Positions 1 to 9,138 of a stretch of 64,000 bases of DNA are shown here, one piece after another; position 1 is the first letter of the stretch; each line of letters starts with the position of its first letter. The stretch is from positions 42,744-106,743 of the forward strand of contig CANFWB010000001.1 of the NCBI GenBank assembly GCA_947450605.1. Reading direction: 5' to 3'. The DNA comes from Burkholderiaceae bacterium. Lineage in GTDB: Bacteria > Pseudomonadota > Gammaproteobacteria > Burkholderiales > Burkholderiaceae. Under the pieces are notes generated by a model. That model ran no database searches and was not told where the DNA came from. It saw nothing but the letters and a program-made list of their open reading frames with translations. The position numbers and the translations under genes were made by a program.

Positions 1-577
1 GATACAAGGCGATGAGATACGGATGGACCGGAAATCGAGACTGAATAGTCAGTGGTAAAAATCGCGGCTCTACCTTGGTGACTTCATATCCATTGGCCGC
101 TAGAAAGTCTGCCAAACTAATATGTGACCAAATGGAGATATGGGTGTAATCATCGAAATACTCTGGAGCGCAGTAGCGATAATTAGGCTGCAGGATGGTT
201 AATTGACCACGGCTACTCAGTTTATGTTTGAGTTGTGCCAGCGTAATGGCAATATCGTTTTGGGTCATGTGCTCAAAAACATTGCTAGCAAATGCAAAAT
301 CAACGCTACCATTCTCCACAGCAGAGAGGTCTGTAATATCTGCCACAATGGTTTGAATGCCCGGCTCGACATGATGAATAAAGCCAGGCCAGCGATCAAC
401 CGCAATCCGTTTTTTGGCCTGTACCTGGTTAATAAAGTGACCATAAGCACACCCAAGATCAAGGACGGTGTCGCCCCCCTTAATCAGACGGCTAAAGTAG
501 AAGCGCCATAAGGACTGCCATAAAATAAGTCGCCTTGGATCATTGATAAAACGAGTATTGTGATAGTGATCTTTCAT
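1..577 (-). CDS. Class I SAM-dependent methyltransferase, 3' end cut by window edge
   Basis: This reading frame is absent from the ORF track because it runs off the left edge. Translating from the ATG at 577 gives about 192 codons without a stop. The first half holds the SAM-binding motif I (VLDLGCAYG), an acidic residue after the next strand (RIAVDRWPG) and a post-motif ASNVFEHM, the usual Methyltransf_11/23 layout. Its start overlaps the stop of the glycosyltransferase as ATGA, so the two are probably translationally coupled. The substrate cannot be read from the sequence; its place behind a glycosyltransferase at the end of the Tad operon suggests glycan or lipid-linked sugar modification, which is inference. 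The C-terminus is missing. Confidence 0.85.
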   Translation of the reverse strand, partial: MKDHYHNTRFINDPRRLILWQSLWRFYFSRLIKGGDTVLDLGCAYGHFINQVQAKKRIAVDRWPGFIHHVEPGIQTIVADITDLSAVENGSVDFAFASNVFEHMTQNDIAITLAQLKHKLSSRGQLTILQPNYRYCAPEYFDDYTHISIWSHISLADFLAANGYEVTKVEPRFLPLTIQSRFPVHPYLIALY

Positions 578-1683
578 AAGACCCTCTTCCACCCGAAGGT
601 GATCCCCCTGATCATTGCCGAGCCAACCTGGATGCTGCGCCAATTATTCATATTTCCACCCTTGCTCTTTCCAACGCGAGGATGAAAGGTGATTGGGCAT
701 TCGACCAAGACAATCCCATTTTCTAAAGCAACATCTAACAGGTGGGCATTAAATTCAAGATTGATATCAGGATTGACTAAGGGCAATAAGCGTTTTAAAG
801 CGCTACGATGACACAATTTATAAGTAGTGCCAACATCACTCATAGTGCACCGACCAAAGTGTTTAGCCTCCAGCAACTTTGCCACGAAAATATTGCCATA
901 GAACATAAACGTACTCAGTTGAGTACTATGTTCTCGCAAAGGTTCATTTGTTCGTGTGCCATTCACAATATCTGCATGAGGTGCATAAGCTAAAAGCTTA
1001 TCAATATCCAGAGCCCGAAAGGTGCAATCACCCTCCGATAGAACAATCAGATCAGTATCATCGTATTGGGAAGCCTCTAAAAGGCAACGATGAACACATC
1101 GCCCATATCCTGGCATCACCTCATTAATGGTGATAGCGCCAGCATGTTTAGCATGCTTTAGCGTTTCATCTGTACTGTTATTACTCACCACAATCACGCG
1201 ACGCACATCGGGATGTTGAGAAAAATCTATTACAGCGCGAGCAATACTGGCCTCATCATTGTATGCAGTAAGCGCAACCGTCACCGCCCGATTACGAAGG
1301 GGGGTCATGTTGACTGGTTTTCCTGACCGCTTTATATTAAAAAATACAAAAAAATCAATGAGGGCCAGAGCAAAACTGAGGATGATCGGGATGCCGCTAT
1401 ACCAGACCATGACTTCCTGTACTACCACTAGCCACTGCATTCCAAAGAGATATCGAGGAATACCAAGCATCACACCAAAAAGATATAAAAAGATCCCCAA
1501 TGTAAACAATAAAAGTCCATAGAACAAACATGGGAAATAATGTTTTCTAGTCATCTCAGGGTAAGCAAGCGTGCAACGATGCCAGATCGTGAAGCTTGAA
1601 ATAGTCCATTCAGTGTCGGCGGGCACCTGTTGAACATGGGCATTTTTAAGCAGCACATTAATAGAGTTATTTTGGCATTCCAT
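574..1683 (-). CDS. Membrane-anchored family 2 glycosyltransferase
   Basis: The protein (369 aa from the longest frame) starts with hydrophobic segments at about residues 50-80 and 90-115, followed by a GT-A fold domain: VALTAYNDEASI opens it, VVSNNSTDET is the nucleotide-sugar strand, and SEGDCTF stands where the DxD metal motif is usual. It probably transfers a sugar to a lipid or protein acceptor at the inner membrane. The frame overlaps the end of tadC by 17 bp; a second start at 1554 (MTRKHYF), directly before the first membrane segment, is equally possible, and neither has a clear Shine-Dalgarno. It sits at the end of the Tad pilus operon and is coupled to the following methyltransferase. 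Acceptor unknown. Confidence 0.8.
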   Translation of the reverse strand: MECQNNSINVLLKNAHVQQVPADTEWTISSFTIWHRCTLAYPEMTRKHYFPCLFYGLLLFTLGIFLYLFGVMLGIPRYLFGMQWLVVVQEVMVWYSGIPIILSFALALIDFFVFFNIKRSGKPVNMTPLRNRAVTVALTAYNDEASIARAVIDFSQHPDVRRVIVVSNNSTDETLKHAKHAGAITINEVMPGYGRCVHRCLLEASQYDDTDLIVLSEGDCTFRALDIDKLLAYAPHADIVNGTRTNEPLREHSTQLSTFMFYGNIFVAKLLEAKHFGRCTMSDVGTTYKLCHRSALKRLLPLVNPDINLEFNAHLLDVALENGIVLVECPITFHPRVGKSKGGNMNNWRSIQVGSAMIRGITFGWKRVL

Positions 1684-2617
1684 TAAAAATAGGCGTCAGA
1701 GTCTTTCCTATGGTGATAATTGCGGGGCCTAACAACACCGTCATCAAAGCCGGAAAAATACAGAGGATCAGTGGAATAGTCATTTTGACTGGGATAGTAG
1801 CGGCTACCTCTTGAGCCATCATGGCGCGCTTTTCTCTGAGAGCCTCAGAGTGAACTTTTAAAGCGTCTGCAACGCTAGTACCAAAATGTTCAGTCTGAAT
1901 TAACATGGAAACTAGGGCGTGTATATCCTCCAAGCCAGTACGGTCAGCAAGATTTTTCAAGGCTTTTTCACGAGTAGCACCAGTACGTAATTCTAAATTT
2001 AGTATGTGAAACTCTTGCGCAAGCGCTTTACTTTCAATTTGCAACTCCTTACCCACACGCTCAATGGCGGAATCTAACCCTAGACCTGCACCAACGCAAA
2101 CTCGCATCAAATCCAATGCGTTCGGTAAACTTTCAAAAATCTGTTGTTTACGTTCTTTTATTTTTCTTATTAACCATATATCAGGCAGGTAATATCCCAA
2201 TCCAGACAACAAGAAGGCTACTGATACTGTAGTCAGAAAAGAACTAAAAAAATGACCAATTAAGGCAATGATGATGTAGAGAATTGGCAAAATCAGCGTG
2301 AGCACTGTTTTGAGAGAGAAGAACATAATCGCTTCAATCTCACGATAGTATCCGGCACTCATAAATCGCATGCGCGTTACTGAATTCTCCCACTCATCTT
2401 CCGGCATGGAGTAGCGAATCAGCTTTCCAAAGATACGGTTGATCATGACCTCAAGTGGCGTATGCATTGGGTTTAACTGATCCACCACATCCATGCGAAT
2501 ACTAGTGAGCCGCTGATTTAATAAGCGAGCTGAAAAAAAACGAATGATGACGTAGTAACTAGCGCTGGTAATCAATACAAACGCTAATATAAAAATCAAG
2601 ATTCGAATGAGCTCCAT
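1667..2617 (-). CDS. tadC: TadC, Tad pilus inner-membrane platform protein
   Basis: This 316 aa protein is of the type II secretion F (GspF) family. An N-terminal membrane segment (residues 5-28) is followed by a cytoplasmic part, two membrane helices near 105-150, the T2SSF domain (LMRVCVGAGLGLDSAIERV, then an ELRTGATREKALKNLADRTG helix pair) and a C-terminal membrane helix. TadB and TadC form the inner-membrane platform on which the TadA ATPase drives assembly of Flp pilin. An AGGAAG ribosome site precedes the ATG, 8 bp after the tadB stop. Length and order match the family. Confidence 0.93.
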   Translation of the reverse strand: MELIRILIFILAFVLITSASYYVIIRFFSARLLNQRLTSIRMDVVDQLNPMHTPLEVMINRIFGKLIRYSMPEDEWENSVTRMRFMSAGYYREIEAIMFFSLKTVLTLILPILYIIIALIGHFFSSFLTTVSVAFLLSGLGYYLPDIWLIRKIKERKQQIFESLPNALDLMRVCVGAGLGLDSAIERVGKELQIESKALAQEFHILNLELRTGATREKALKNLADRTGLEDIHALVSMLIQTEHFGTSVADALKVHSEALREKRAMMAQEVAATIPVKMTIPLILCIFPALMTVLLGPAIITIGKTLTPIFNGMPK

Positions 2618-2625
2618 GAATCTTC

Positions 2626-3597
2626 CTATACCCTAATCTTAGCCATACGTTGCATCCAAATGATCCCTAGGAACATCAGCACGAGGGTATAACCAACCAT
2701 AGCTCTTCCAGTCGGCTCACGCCACAAAACCCCAATAAAGTCTGGTCTTACAATAGTCATTAATAAGGCCACCGCAAAAGGTAAGACACTTAAAATCCAT
2801 GCTGATGAACGCGCCTCTGATGTCATTGCGTGTAAAGTTCTCTTGGCCTGCAGGCGCTCCCGGACTAATTTAGCCACCCCGTTGATGAGGCTTGATAAAT
2901 TACCACCAATTTCCTGATTGACAAATACAGCTACAGCAAAATAGCGCATTTCGGCGCAGTTAATTCTTGCAGATAGATCTGACATGGAATCCTGGATGGA
3001 TCTACCGAAACTAATCTCTTGAAATGTTTTTTGAAATTCTGACGCAATCGGCTCACGAGATTCATTGGCAGCCATCTGCAAGGAGCCGGCGAAAGTATGG
3101 CCAGCCTGCATGGCTCGAGCAATAAAATCTAAAATTTCTGGAAGCTGGGTCTCCAACTTTTCTTGCCGCTTTGTCAATTCATATGTTAGATAAATAGGAG
3201 GCAAGGCAGCACTAATAAAACCACATAGAAGAGCAAGAAGAAAAGATGCGCCTGACTTTAATAATATAAGGTCTGTCGCAATAAATAAAATAGCAACGAT
3301 GAGCATGAACTGATCAAGCCGGATCTCCCACTTGAGTTTATTAATGGCCTCCTGAATTTTCAAAGCAAAAGCATGCTTTCCCAGCCAGGCGTTCAAATGT
3401 ACATTAGAGCTCAGCAAGCTTGGTGCAAGCGGTTTGGAATTCATTCTGAGCTCTTCGCTCGAAATAGCCAATAAACGCCTCTCAATTTTCAGCTGCTTAT
3501 GACCAAAGCGTTTGCTCAAATACGAAAAGAGAGCAAATAAAAATCCCAGCACGAAGCTACTTAGTGCAAAAACTACAAAGATGAACTGCAAGTTCAT
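2626..3597 (-). CDS. tadB: TadB, Tad pilus inner-membrane platform protein
   Basis: This 323 aa paralogue of TadC has an N-terminal membrane helix, a pair of helices around residues 95-135, and the T2SSF domain (LPEILDFIARAMQAGHTFAG, then FVNQEIGGNLSSLINGVAKLVRER), ending in two membrane helices. It partners TadC as the assembly platform of the Flp pilus. Its ATG follows the tadA TAG stop with no gap, so translation is very likely coupled. The E-x-x-x-G-x-x-L pattern in the domain is characteristic of the F family. Confidence 0.93.
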   Translation of the reverse strand: MNLQFIFVVFALSSFVLGFLFALFSYLSKRFGHKQLKIERRLLAISSEELRMNSKPLAPSLLSSNVHLNAWLGKHAFALKIQEAINKLKWEIRLDQFMLIVAILFIATDLILLKSGASFLLALLCGFISAALPPIYLTYELTKRQEKLETQLPEILDFIARAMQAGHTFAGSLQMAANESREPIASEFQKTFQEISFGRSIQDSMSDLSARINCAEMRYFAVAVFVNQEIGGNLSSLINGVAKLVRERLQAKRTLHAMTSEARSSAWILSVLPFAVALLMTIVRPDFIGVLWREPTGRAMVGYTLVLMFLGIIWMQRMAKIRV

Positions 3598-4956
3598 CTA
3601 TCGCTCCTTTATTCTGCTCGGATCAAAAAGATAATCTGCAAGGGGTGCGCCCCGTGCTTGCAGGCGATCGGCAAATTTAGGCCGGATGCCAGTTGCTCTA
3701 AAGTGTCCAAGCACCGTTCCATCAGGGGCGACACCTGTTTGCTCGAAACAAAAGATTTCCTGCATAGTAATGACGTCACCTTCCATCCCGGTAATTTCCT
3801 GAATACTTAAAATCTTCCTACGACCATCACTTAATCGGGCAATCTGGATAATCACGGAGATACCTGAAACGATTTGCTCGCGTAAGGCCCTTTGCACTAC
3901 ATTGACTCCGGCTAAGCCAACCATATTCTCCAGTCGTGTTAAGGCATCTCGCGCTGAATTCGCATGGATAGTGGTTAATGAGCCCTCATGGCCAGTGTTC
4001 ATAGCCTGCAACATATCAATCACCTCGATACCCCTGACTTCGCCAACAATGATTCGATCTGGGCGCATCCGTAAGGTATTTTTAACCAGGGCTCTCTGAG
4101 TAACCTCCCCTTTACCCTCGATATTAGAGGGGCGAGTCTCAAGTCGTACAACATGAGGTTGCTGCAAACGAAGTTCAGCAGCATCCTCAATGGTGATAAT
4201 GCGTTCATTATCAGGAATATATCCAGACATCACATTGAGTAAAGTGGTTTTGCCACTTCCAGTACCGCCCGAAATAAGAATATTGGTCTTGACCCTGACT
4301 AATGCGCCAATGATCAATGCCATGTCTCCTGTCAACGTTCCATATTCGATTAAATTAGAAACGGTCAAGGGAATCTCTGAGAAACGGCGAATGGATAGGG
4401 CTGGCCCATCGAGCGCCAAAGGGGGAATAATCGCATTGACGCGCGACCCATCAGGCAAACGCGCATCAACCATCGGACTAGACTCGTCAATGCGACGACC
4501 TACTCTTTCAACAATCTTTTCAATGACATTGAGTAGATGTGCATCATTATCGAAATGCACATTAGTGCGCTCAAGTCGCCCCTTACGTTCCACAAAAATC
4601 GTACGGTAGTTGTTGACCAAAATATCCGATATCGAGGGATCAGATATGAGGGGTTCAATAGGCCCAAGCCCAATGATTTCATTTTGAATTTCATATACCA
4701 AATGTGCGAGATTATCATCGCTGATCACGATTTGATCAGAGGTCACTATTTTCCGAATGCAAGACTTGAGATATTCCTTCAACTCAGAATCAACCATGTG
4801 ATCCACTGCAGATAAATCAATGGTTTTCAGCAGGCGATTGTGCAGAGTGGCACGCAGGTTCATAATCCCCTGATCACCCCCCTCTCTTGAGGGTTCTTTC
4901 TTCAAGAAGTCCCCATTACTATTAATGTTTCCCTGAATACGCTCGCGCAGTGACAT
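3598..4956 (-). CDS. tadA: TadA/CpaF, Tad pilus assembly ATPase
   Basis: A 452 aa hexameric secretion ATPase of the VirB11/GspE superfamily that powers Flp pilus extension, and in some species retraction. The N-terminal domain (about 40-200) carries PLISDPSISDILVNN, typical of CpaF. The ATPase domain has Walker A GGTGSGKTTLLN, an Asp box with acidic IEDAAELR, Walker B GEVRG, and the His box TTIHANSA. It lies inside the operon, 17 bp after tadZ, and abuts tadB. All catalytic motifs are intact. Confidence 0.96.
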   Translation of the reverse strand: MSLRERIQGNINSNGDFLKKEPSREGGDQGIMNLRATLHNRLLKTIDLSAVDHMVDSELKEYLKSCIRKIVTSDQIVISDDNLAHLVYEIQNEIIGLGPIEPLISDPSISDILVNNYRTIFVERKGRLERTNVHFDNDAHLLNVIEKIVERVGRRIDESSPMVDARLPDGSRVNAIIPPLALDGPALSIRRFSEIPLTVSNLIEYGTLTGDMALIIGALVRVKTNILISGGTGSGKTTLLNVMSGYIPDNERIITIEDAAELRLQQPHVVRLETRPSNIEGKGEVTQRALVKNTLRMRPDRIIVGEVRGIEVIDMLQAMNTGHEGSLTTIHANSARDALTRLENMVGLAGVNVVQRALREQIVSGISVIIQIARLSDGRRKILSIQEITGMEGDVITMQEIFCFEQTGVAPDGTVLGHFRATGIRPKFADRLQARGAPLADYLFDPSRIKER

Positions 4957-4973
4957 GTTCTACCTAGACAATA

Positions 4974-6143
4974 TTATTTAAGCCACTTGGAAAACCAAGA
5001 TTCAGCTCGTTCAGTTGCAGGCTGCAACTCCGCAATCTCATGCGCTACCGAACTGAACACCTTGCTGATGGATGCATAAGGCTGGAGCTTTTGAATAGGA
5101 ATGCCTGTATTAGCTGATTCTGTCGCATTCAAAAAATCATTTGGAAATACCCAGTCAATAGATTTCTGAATAGCATTTTCCATCTTATCCAATGAAATAG
5201 CGGATGCGCTATCCATGCGATTCACCACAGTCACAATTTTTTGGGGCTCATATCCAAGCAAATTGAATAAGTGCAGGATTTTTGTCAATGCTCTTAAATA
5301 GGCCATCACTGGCTGAAAGACGACATAAATATTATTGGACCGGTCAAGCACCTTCATAGTGATCGCATCAATTTCCTTTGGCAAATCAACAATGATGTAA
5401 TCAAAGTCCTGAATAGCGACGGTGAGTAAATTATCAATATGTTGTGGCTTGATCCCTACCGCTTTATCAGGACTATCAGGCGCCTGGAGCAAATAATAAT
5501 TATCGGCAACCTGTACCGTAGCTGAAGCGATCACCGTTGAATCCAAACCCGTTTGGCTAATCACATCGCTGAGAGTGCTAGGACCAGCAGCTTCCATCAA
5601 ATAAAAGGAGGCATCCCCAAACTGCATGTGCAGATCTATAAACAGCACTTTTTGCTTGCAATCAGATGCGAGTGCATAGCCTAAATTTCCAGCAATAAAG
5701 GTCGCTCCTGCCCCTCCTTTTGCCGATACAAAGGAAAGGATTTTTCCTCTGGGGCGATAGGTAGATGAAATATACCGACGTGACCTTAATCTTTCGATTG
5801 CCCCCAATAGCTCGCCTTCGGATACAGGGAAGCTGATCACCTCAGATACTCCAGCTCGCATTAACTCGAGCATCTGGCCATTCTTGGTATCACTTGAGGC
5901 AAAAATAATGGCTGGATTAGGGTGCTCTTTGGTGCATGCAGAGATGGCCTTTAAGTCTAATTTAGAAATATTTTCAACATCAATCAGCAGGATATTAGTA
6001 GAAAATAAATCCAGGCGGTCAATATCAAGCTGACCATCACGCCGCTCAAGAAATATAAATTGGTCTTGATGGGCGTTGGTCTCCAAAATTTCTTTGATTT
6101 TGATCAACGATTCTTGGGAACTGGCTATTGCAGCAATCTTCAT
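4974..6143 (-). CDS. tadZ: TadZ/CpaE, pilus-localising MinD/ParA-like ATPase
   Basis: The 389 aa protein has an N-terminal atypical receiver-like domain (about 1-125, with ILLIDVENISKLD and ISFPVSEGEL in the places of the receiver Asp and Lys strands) and a C-terminal MinD/ParA ATPase domain with deviant Walker A SAKGGAGATF, VLFIDLHMQFGD and IIVDLPKE. TadZ proteins place the Tad apparatus, often at a cell pole, and are required for pilus assembly. Its ATG follows directly on the stop of the small lipoprotein gene upstream (TAA overlapping region, no spacer). The membrane-binding amphipathic helix was not examined. Confidence 0.9.
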   Translation of the reverse strand: MKIAAIASSQESLIKIKEILETNAHQDQFIFLERRDGQLDIDRLDLFSTNILLIDVENISKLDLKAISACTKEHPNPAIIFASSDTKNGQMLELMRAGVSEVISFPVSEGELLGAIERLRSRRYISSTYRPRGKILSFVSAKGGAGATFIAGNLGYALASDCKQKVLFIDLHMQFGDASFYLMEAAGPSTLSDVISQTGLDSTVIASATVQVADNYYLLQAPDSPDKAVGIKPQHIDNLLTVAIQDFDYIIVDLPKEIDAITMKVLDRSNNIYVVFQPVMAYLRALTKILHLFNLLGYEPQKIVTVVNRMDSASAISLDKMENAIQKSIDWVFPNDFLNATESANTGIPIQKLQPYASISKVFSSVAHEIAELQPATERAESWFSKWLK

Positions 6144-6458
6144 TTAACGGGCCCCCGAAGAAGTACCCATCGCAGCCCCTGCTGGGTATGTACCACTGCT
6201 GGTTGGCACCCTCACTTCAAAGGACTTTTGATAGTTATCAACGGCACCTTTAGCAGCTCCGCCATCTAGACCAGTGGTGACCTTTTTATTGCCGACGGGT
6301 GCATTGGGATTCACCAATTGATCTTGAATCGCACCATTGATAGTTGATCCAAATTCAGGGGATGTATCCCAAATGGACTGACAGGCGCTCAACATCATGA
6401 AAAGCACCATTGCAAGAGGAATTTTTATTGTCTGATGAAAGTTCACATTCAGTTTCAT
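6144..6458 (-). CDS. Small Tad-locus lipoprotein
   Basis: This 104 aa protein has a positive N-terminus, a hydrophobic stretch (IPLAMVLFMML) and a lipobox LSAC with Cys near residue 26, so it is probably lipidated. The remainder is Gly/Ser/Pro rich and contains NYQKSFEVRVPT, a short segment recognisable in small lipoproteins encoded next to secretins in betaproteobacterial Tad loci. It may be a pilotin-like partner of the RcpA secretin, in the position where CpaD/RcpB is found in other species; this is inference from position. Start and rcpA stop overlap by one base (TAATG). Confidence 0.72.
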   Translation of the reverse strand: MKLNVNFHQTIKIPLAMVLFMMLSACQSIWDTSPEFGSTINGAIQDQLVNPNAPVGNKKVTTGLDGGAAKGAVDNYQKSFEVRVPTSSGTYPAGAAMGTSSGAR

Positions 6459-7789
6459 TATTTAGCAGCCTCTTCATTTTTAAGCTCTGGTTTGGAGCCT
6501 TCTAATTGGCCATTCACAAAAAACTCAGCTTGAGTTGGTTGTGTAAATTTATCGGTAGGTAACGTAATTTTGTTTGGCACGGGCTGAACAATATGTGGGG
6601 TCACTACAATTAATAATTCGCTACGATCCGCTTTAAATGAAGCACTTCTAAACAATGCCCCGATGACTGGCAAATTGGCTAAACCCGGAAATGCGCTAAT
6701 GACTTCGGCCACATTATTTTTCATGAGCCCGCCGATAGCAAAACTTTGTCCGTCGTACAGTTGCACTGTAGTAGATGCCTGCCTTGTTGTAATCGATGGC
6801 AGAACAGTCGTTGATGTGCCAGAAGTAACGGTAATTCCTGTGGTATTGACTTCTGACACCTGCGGACTTACCTTTAAATTGATGCGCCCTTCAGACAATA
6901 CCGTGGGGGTAAATTTAACGCCTACTCCATAATTTTGCGCCTGCAGAGTAATCACAGCGCCACCAGTTCCACTGGATTGCGGGACAGGTAAAAATACGAT
7001 ACCCCCAGAGAGAAATTCTCCCTCCTGTCCACTGATAGCCATGATGTTAGGCTCAGCCAAAATCTTTATTAGGCCACTATTGATCTGCGCCTGTAACCAA
7101 GCATTAGTTGTACCCACGGTACCAGTAGCATTAGCAGCAAACCCTAATGGGGCAGTAGCTCCATTGAGCATATTGAAAGAAAAATTCGAGCCCTGTACCT
7201 GTAGCCCTAAAGAATCAGATATGGCCTTATCAATTTCCGCTATTTTGACCTCAATGAGCACCTGAGGGAGATGATCGGTAGTCATCATATTGAGCGCTTT
7301 TTTGCCAGTGTATTCCTGGGCAATGAGCATCGCCTGTTGCACCTTCATTGAATCCGAGACCTGTCCATTCAGTACCAAGGACTCCCCAGCTGAGGATGCA
7401 CGGATATTTTTTTCTCCCGGCATCAATTTTGCGAGCAGACTCTGAAGAGAGGCAACATCAGCTCCAACCGCAATATCTAAAGTAGAAATGTTACCGTTGG
7501 CATGCCATAAAAAAACATTAGTAGCGCCAACTTTTTTTCCTACCAAGTAAATTTGATTTGGGCTGACCACCATCACATCCGCGATCCCCGCATCCCCTAC
7601 TGAAATTCTGGTAATGGGCTGGGCATATTTAAACAGGCGAGATTTTCCGAGGGCGATCTCAATACTAGACACTTTGCCCACCTCTTTAATCACTTCCGCA
7701 TCAGCAGCAAACAGATGGTTTGGCACCATCAACATCCAAATGAAAGAGAGGATGCTGAGCCAGACATTGGTTTTATTCAAAATATTCAT
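6458..7789 (-). CDS. rcpA: RcpA/CpaC, Tad pilus outer-membrane secretin
   Basis: A 443 aa secretin with signal peptide (cut probably after NHLFAA), an N-terminal BON/N0-like domain (residues about 45-180, with VGDAGIADVMVVSPNQIYLVGKK) and a C-terminal secretin domain from about 180, including SGQEGEFLSGGIVFLPVP and the end block VTPHIVQPV. It forms the outer-membrane channel for Flp pilus passage. It lies between rcpC and the small lipoprotein, 1 bp after rcpC. The family length is about 450 aa, so the gene is complete. Confidence 0.93.
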   Translation of the reverse strand: MNILNKTNVWLSILSFIWMLMVPNHLFAADAEVIKEVGKVSSIEIALGKSRLFKYAQPITRISVGDAGIADVMVVSPNQIYLVGKKVGATNVFLWHANGNISTLDIAVGADVASLQSLLAKLMPGEKNIRASSAGESLVLNGQVSDSMKVQQAMLIAQEYTGKKALNMMTTDHLPQVLIEVKIAEIDKAISDSLGLQVQGSNFSFNMLNGATAPLGFAANATGTVGTTNAWLQAQINSGLIKILAEPNIMAISGQEGEFLSGGIVFLPVPQSSGTGGAVITLQAQNYGVGVKFTPTVLSEGRINLKVSPQVSEVNTTGITVTSGTSTTVLPSITTRQASTTVQLYDGQSFAIGGLMKNNVAEVISAFPGLANLPVIGALFRSASFKADRSELLIVVTPHIVQPVPNKITLPTDKFTQPTQAEFFVNGQLEGSKPELKNEEAAK

Positions 7790-7790
7790 A

Positions 7791-8534
7791 TTAATGACCC
7801 AATCCAGATTCCACGCGCACAGAAGTCCCGCGAATCACCTCAACCCCATTTTCACTAGAGGTGCGAGTTTGAGTGGTTTCCACAGCAGAGGATCCCTCTG
7901 TCTGATTACGTAATACAAGGGAAATGTTGCCAGCTAAACGAGCGGCATCCAATGCTTCAACTTGCTGAGGAGTGAGCTCCAAAGTCACCGAACTTACCAG
8001 TCGTGGCTTAGTGTCCTCTGGCACTACTCGATCTTGTGCTACCGCCAGAACGAGTATCCGCTGCAGGATAATTCTAGAATTAAAGTGGCCTACATCATCC
8101 TTACTACTAAACAAGACATCAACATAACTGCCGGGCGTTACAAACCCAGCCACATTCGATACCTCATTAACACCCATTGTCATCGCCCGCTTACCTGTAG
8201 CAATAGCAAAAGCCATACCAGAAGAGGAATTGGCGGAATACAACATACGATCGGTAATGATTTCACCAGCAGCAATATTGACATTAGGGATTCTGCCGAT
8301 GATGTCCTCCATATTACGAATGACACCAATCGGCTGATTAGCCGCCGTCAATTTAACCAGCTTTAATTGCGAGAGGGAGATAGGCGTTCCCATTGCAATA
8401 TTTTCGCCAGCAGTTACTGCTACCACCGTCTTCGAGGCGTCGTCTTCCTTCATAATAAAAGAGGTAAACAAGAGCGCCAGTAAGCCCAACACTGAAGCAA
8501 CAATGAGAGTGATCAGAATGCGTCTATTTTGCAT
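7791..8534 (-). CDS. rcpC: RcpC/CpaB, Flp pilus assembly periplasmic protein
   Basis: The 247 aa protein has one N-terminal membrane helix (ILITLIVASVLGLLALLF) and a periplasmic SAF/RcpC domain: VVAVTAGENIAMGTPIS at the start of SAF, then the ML..A..SSGMAFAI and GSYVDVLF segments typical of CpaB. RcpC contacts the secretin and is needed for pilus secretion or stability. Separated from tadV by only 2 bp, so part of the same operon. The C-terminal tail is Ser/Thr rich and low in complexity. Confidence 0.9.
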   Translation of the reverse strand: MQNRRILITLIVASVLGLLALLFTSFIMKEDDASKTVVAVTAGENIAMGTPISLSQLKLVKLTAANQPIGVIRNMEDIIGRIPNVNIAAGEIITDRMLYSANSSSGMAFAIATGKRAMTMGVNEVSNVAGFVTPGSYVDVLFSSKDDVGHFNSRIILQRILVLAVAQDRVVPEDTKPRLVSSVTLELTPQQVEALDAARLAGNISLVLRNQTEGSSAVETTQTRTSSENGVEVIRGTSVRVESGLGH

Positions 8535-8536
8535 TT

Positions 8537-9001
8537 TTATGGATAATTCAGATTAAAAAGGGTAAAACAGGATCCAGCAGAAATAGCACATGCATATGGA
8601 ATGCGGGCGCTGCTAAATTGCAAACTCATAACCCTGCGGAATGACTGAGCCAAGAGTCCTTTATAAGCAAGGTAAACCAGCACAATCAGGCCACCAAATA
8701 CAGAGGTATATAAAAATGCCAATAGAGCTAGCTTGGGTCCTAAAAAAGCTCCAACTACAGCCATTAACTTAACGTCCCCCGCCCCAATCAACGATTTGGA
8801 ATAGGGATAGAGCAATACTAGAAAGCCAACACAGGCACCAAATATGGAGTTGAGTAACAATCCTGCGCCCCCATTCATATATGACAAGAGAAAAGCTAAA
8901 AGCAGACTCGGGAGAATAAGAATGTTTGGTACTTTATTTGTTAGCAAATCTACAAACGCTGCTAATAAAAGAATCACCAAAAATGGAGCCGTTGCATTCA
9001 T
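8537..9001 (-). CDS. tadV: TadV/CpaA, A24-family prepilin peptidase
   Basis: A 154 aa polytopic aspartic protease. The two catalytic Asp positions are visible in FVDLLTNKVPN (after the first membrane helix) and in GAGDVKLMAVVGAFLG, the GxGDxK motif of the family. It lacks the N-terminal methylase domain of PilD, as usual for TadV. It would cleave the Flp prepilin whose gene lies just upstream, separated by a strong hairpin. Confidence 0.92.
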   Translation of the reverse strand: MNATAPFLVILLLAAFVDLLTNKVPNILILPSLLLAFLLSYMNGGAGLLLNSIFGACVGFLVLLYPYSKSLIGAGDVKLMAVVGAFLGPKLALLAFLYTSVFGGLIVLVYLAYKGLLAQSFRRVMSLQFSSARIPYACAISAGSCFTLFNLNYP

Positions 9002-9096
9002 CCAACCAAACCCTCTCTAGCGGCCTTTATGCTGCGAAGATCGGTTCTATTACCCTATCTGAGCATCGATAAAAGACGCGCGTCTAAACTCTAAAT

Positions 9097-9130
9097 GCAA
9101 TTACACCAACTCACACTTTGGTGTAATTGC
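9097..9130 (-). terminator. Hairpin between flp and tadV (attenuator or mRNA stabiliser)
   Basis: A perfect 13-bp inverted repeat (GCAATTACACCAA and its complement) with an 8-nt loop starts 8 bp after the flp stop. On the transcribed strand no U-tract follows the stem, so it is not a standard intrinsic terminator. In a pilin-first operon it more probably lets the pilin message outnumber the machinery message, either by partial termination or by blocking 3' exonucleases. The structure is seen; the role is inference. Confidence 0.7.
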
Positions 9131-9138
9131 TAAAAAAA

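Noticed and set aside
203-511. 102-aa + strand ORF at the left end
   Set aside because: It lies opposite the methyltransferase frame, which carries clear SAM-binding motifs.
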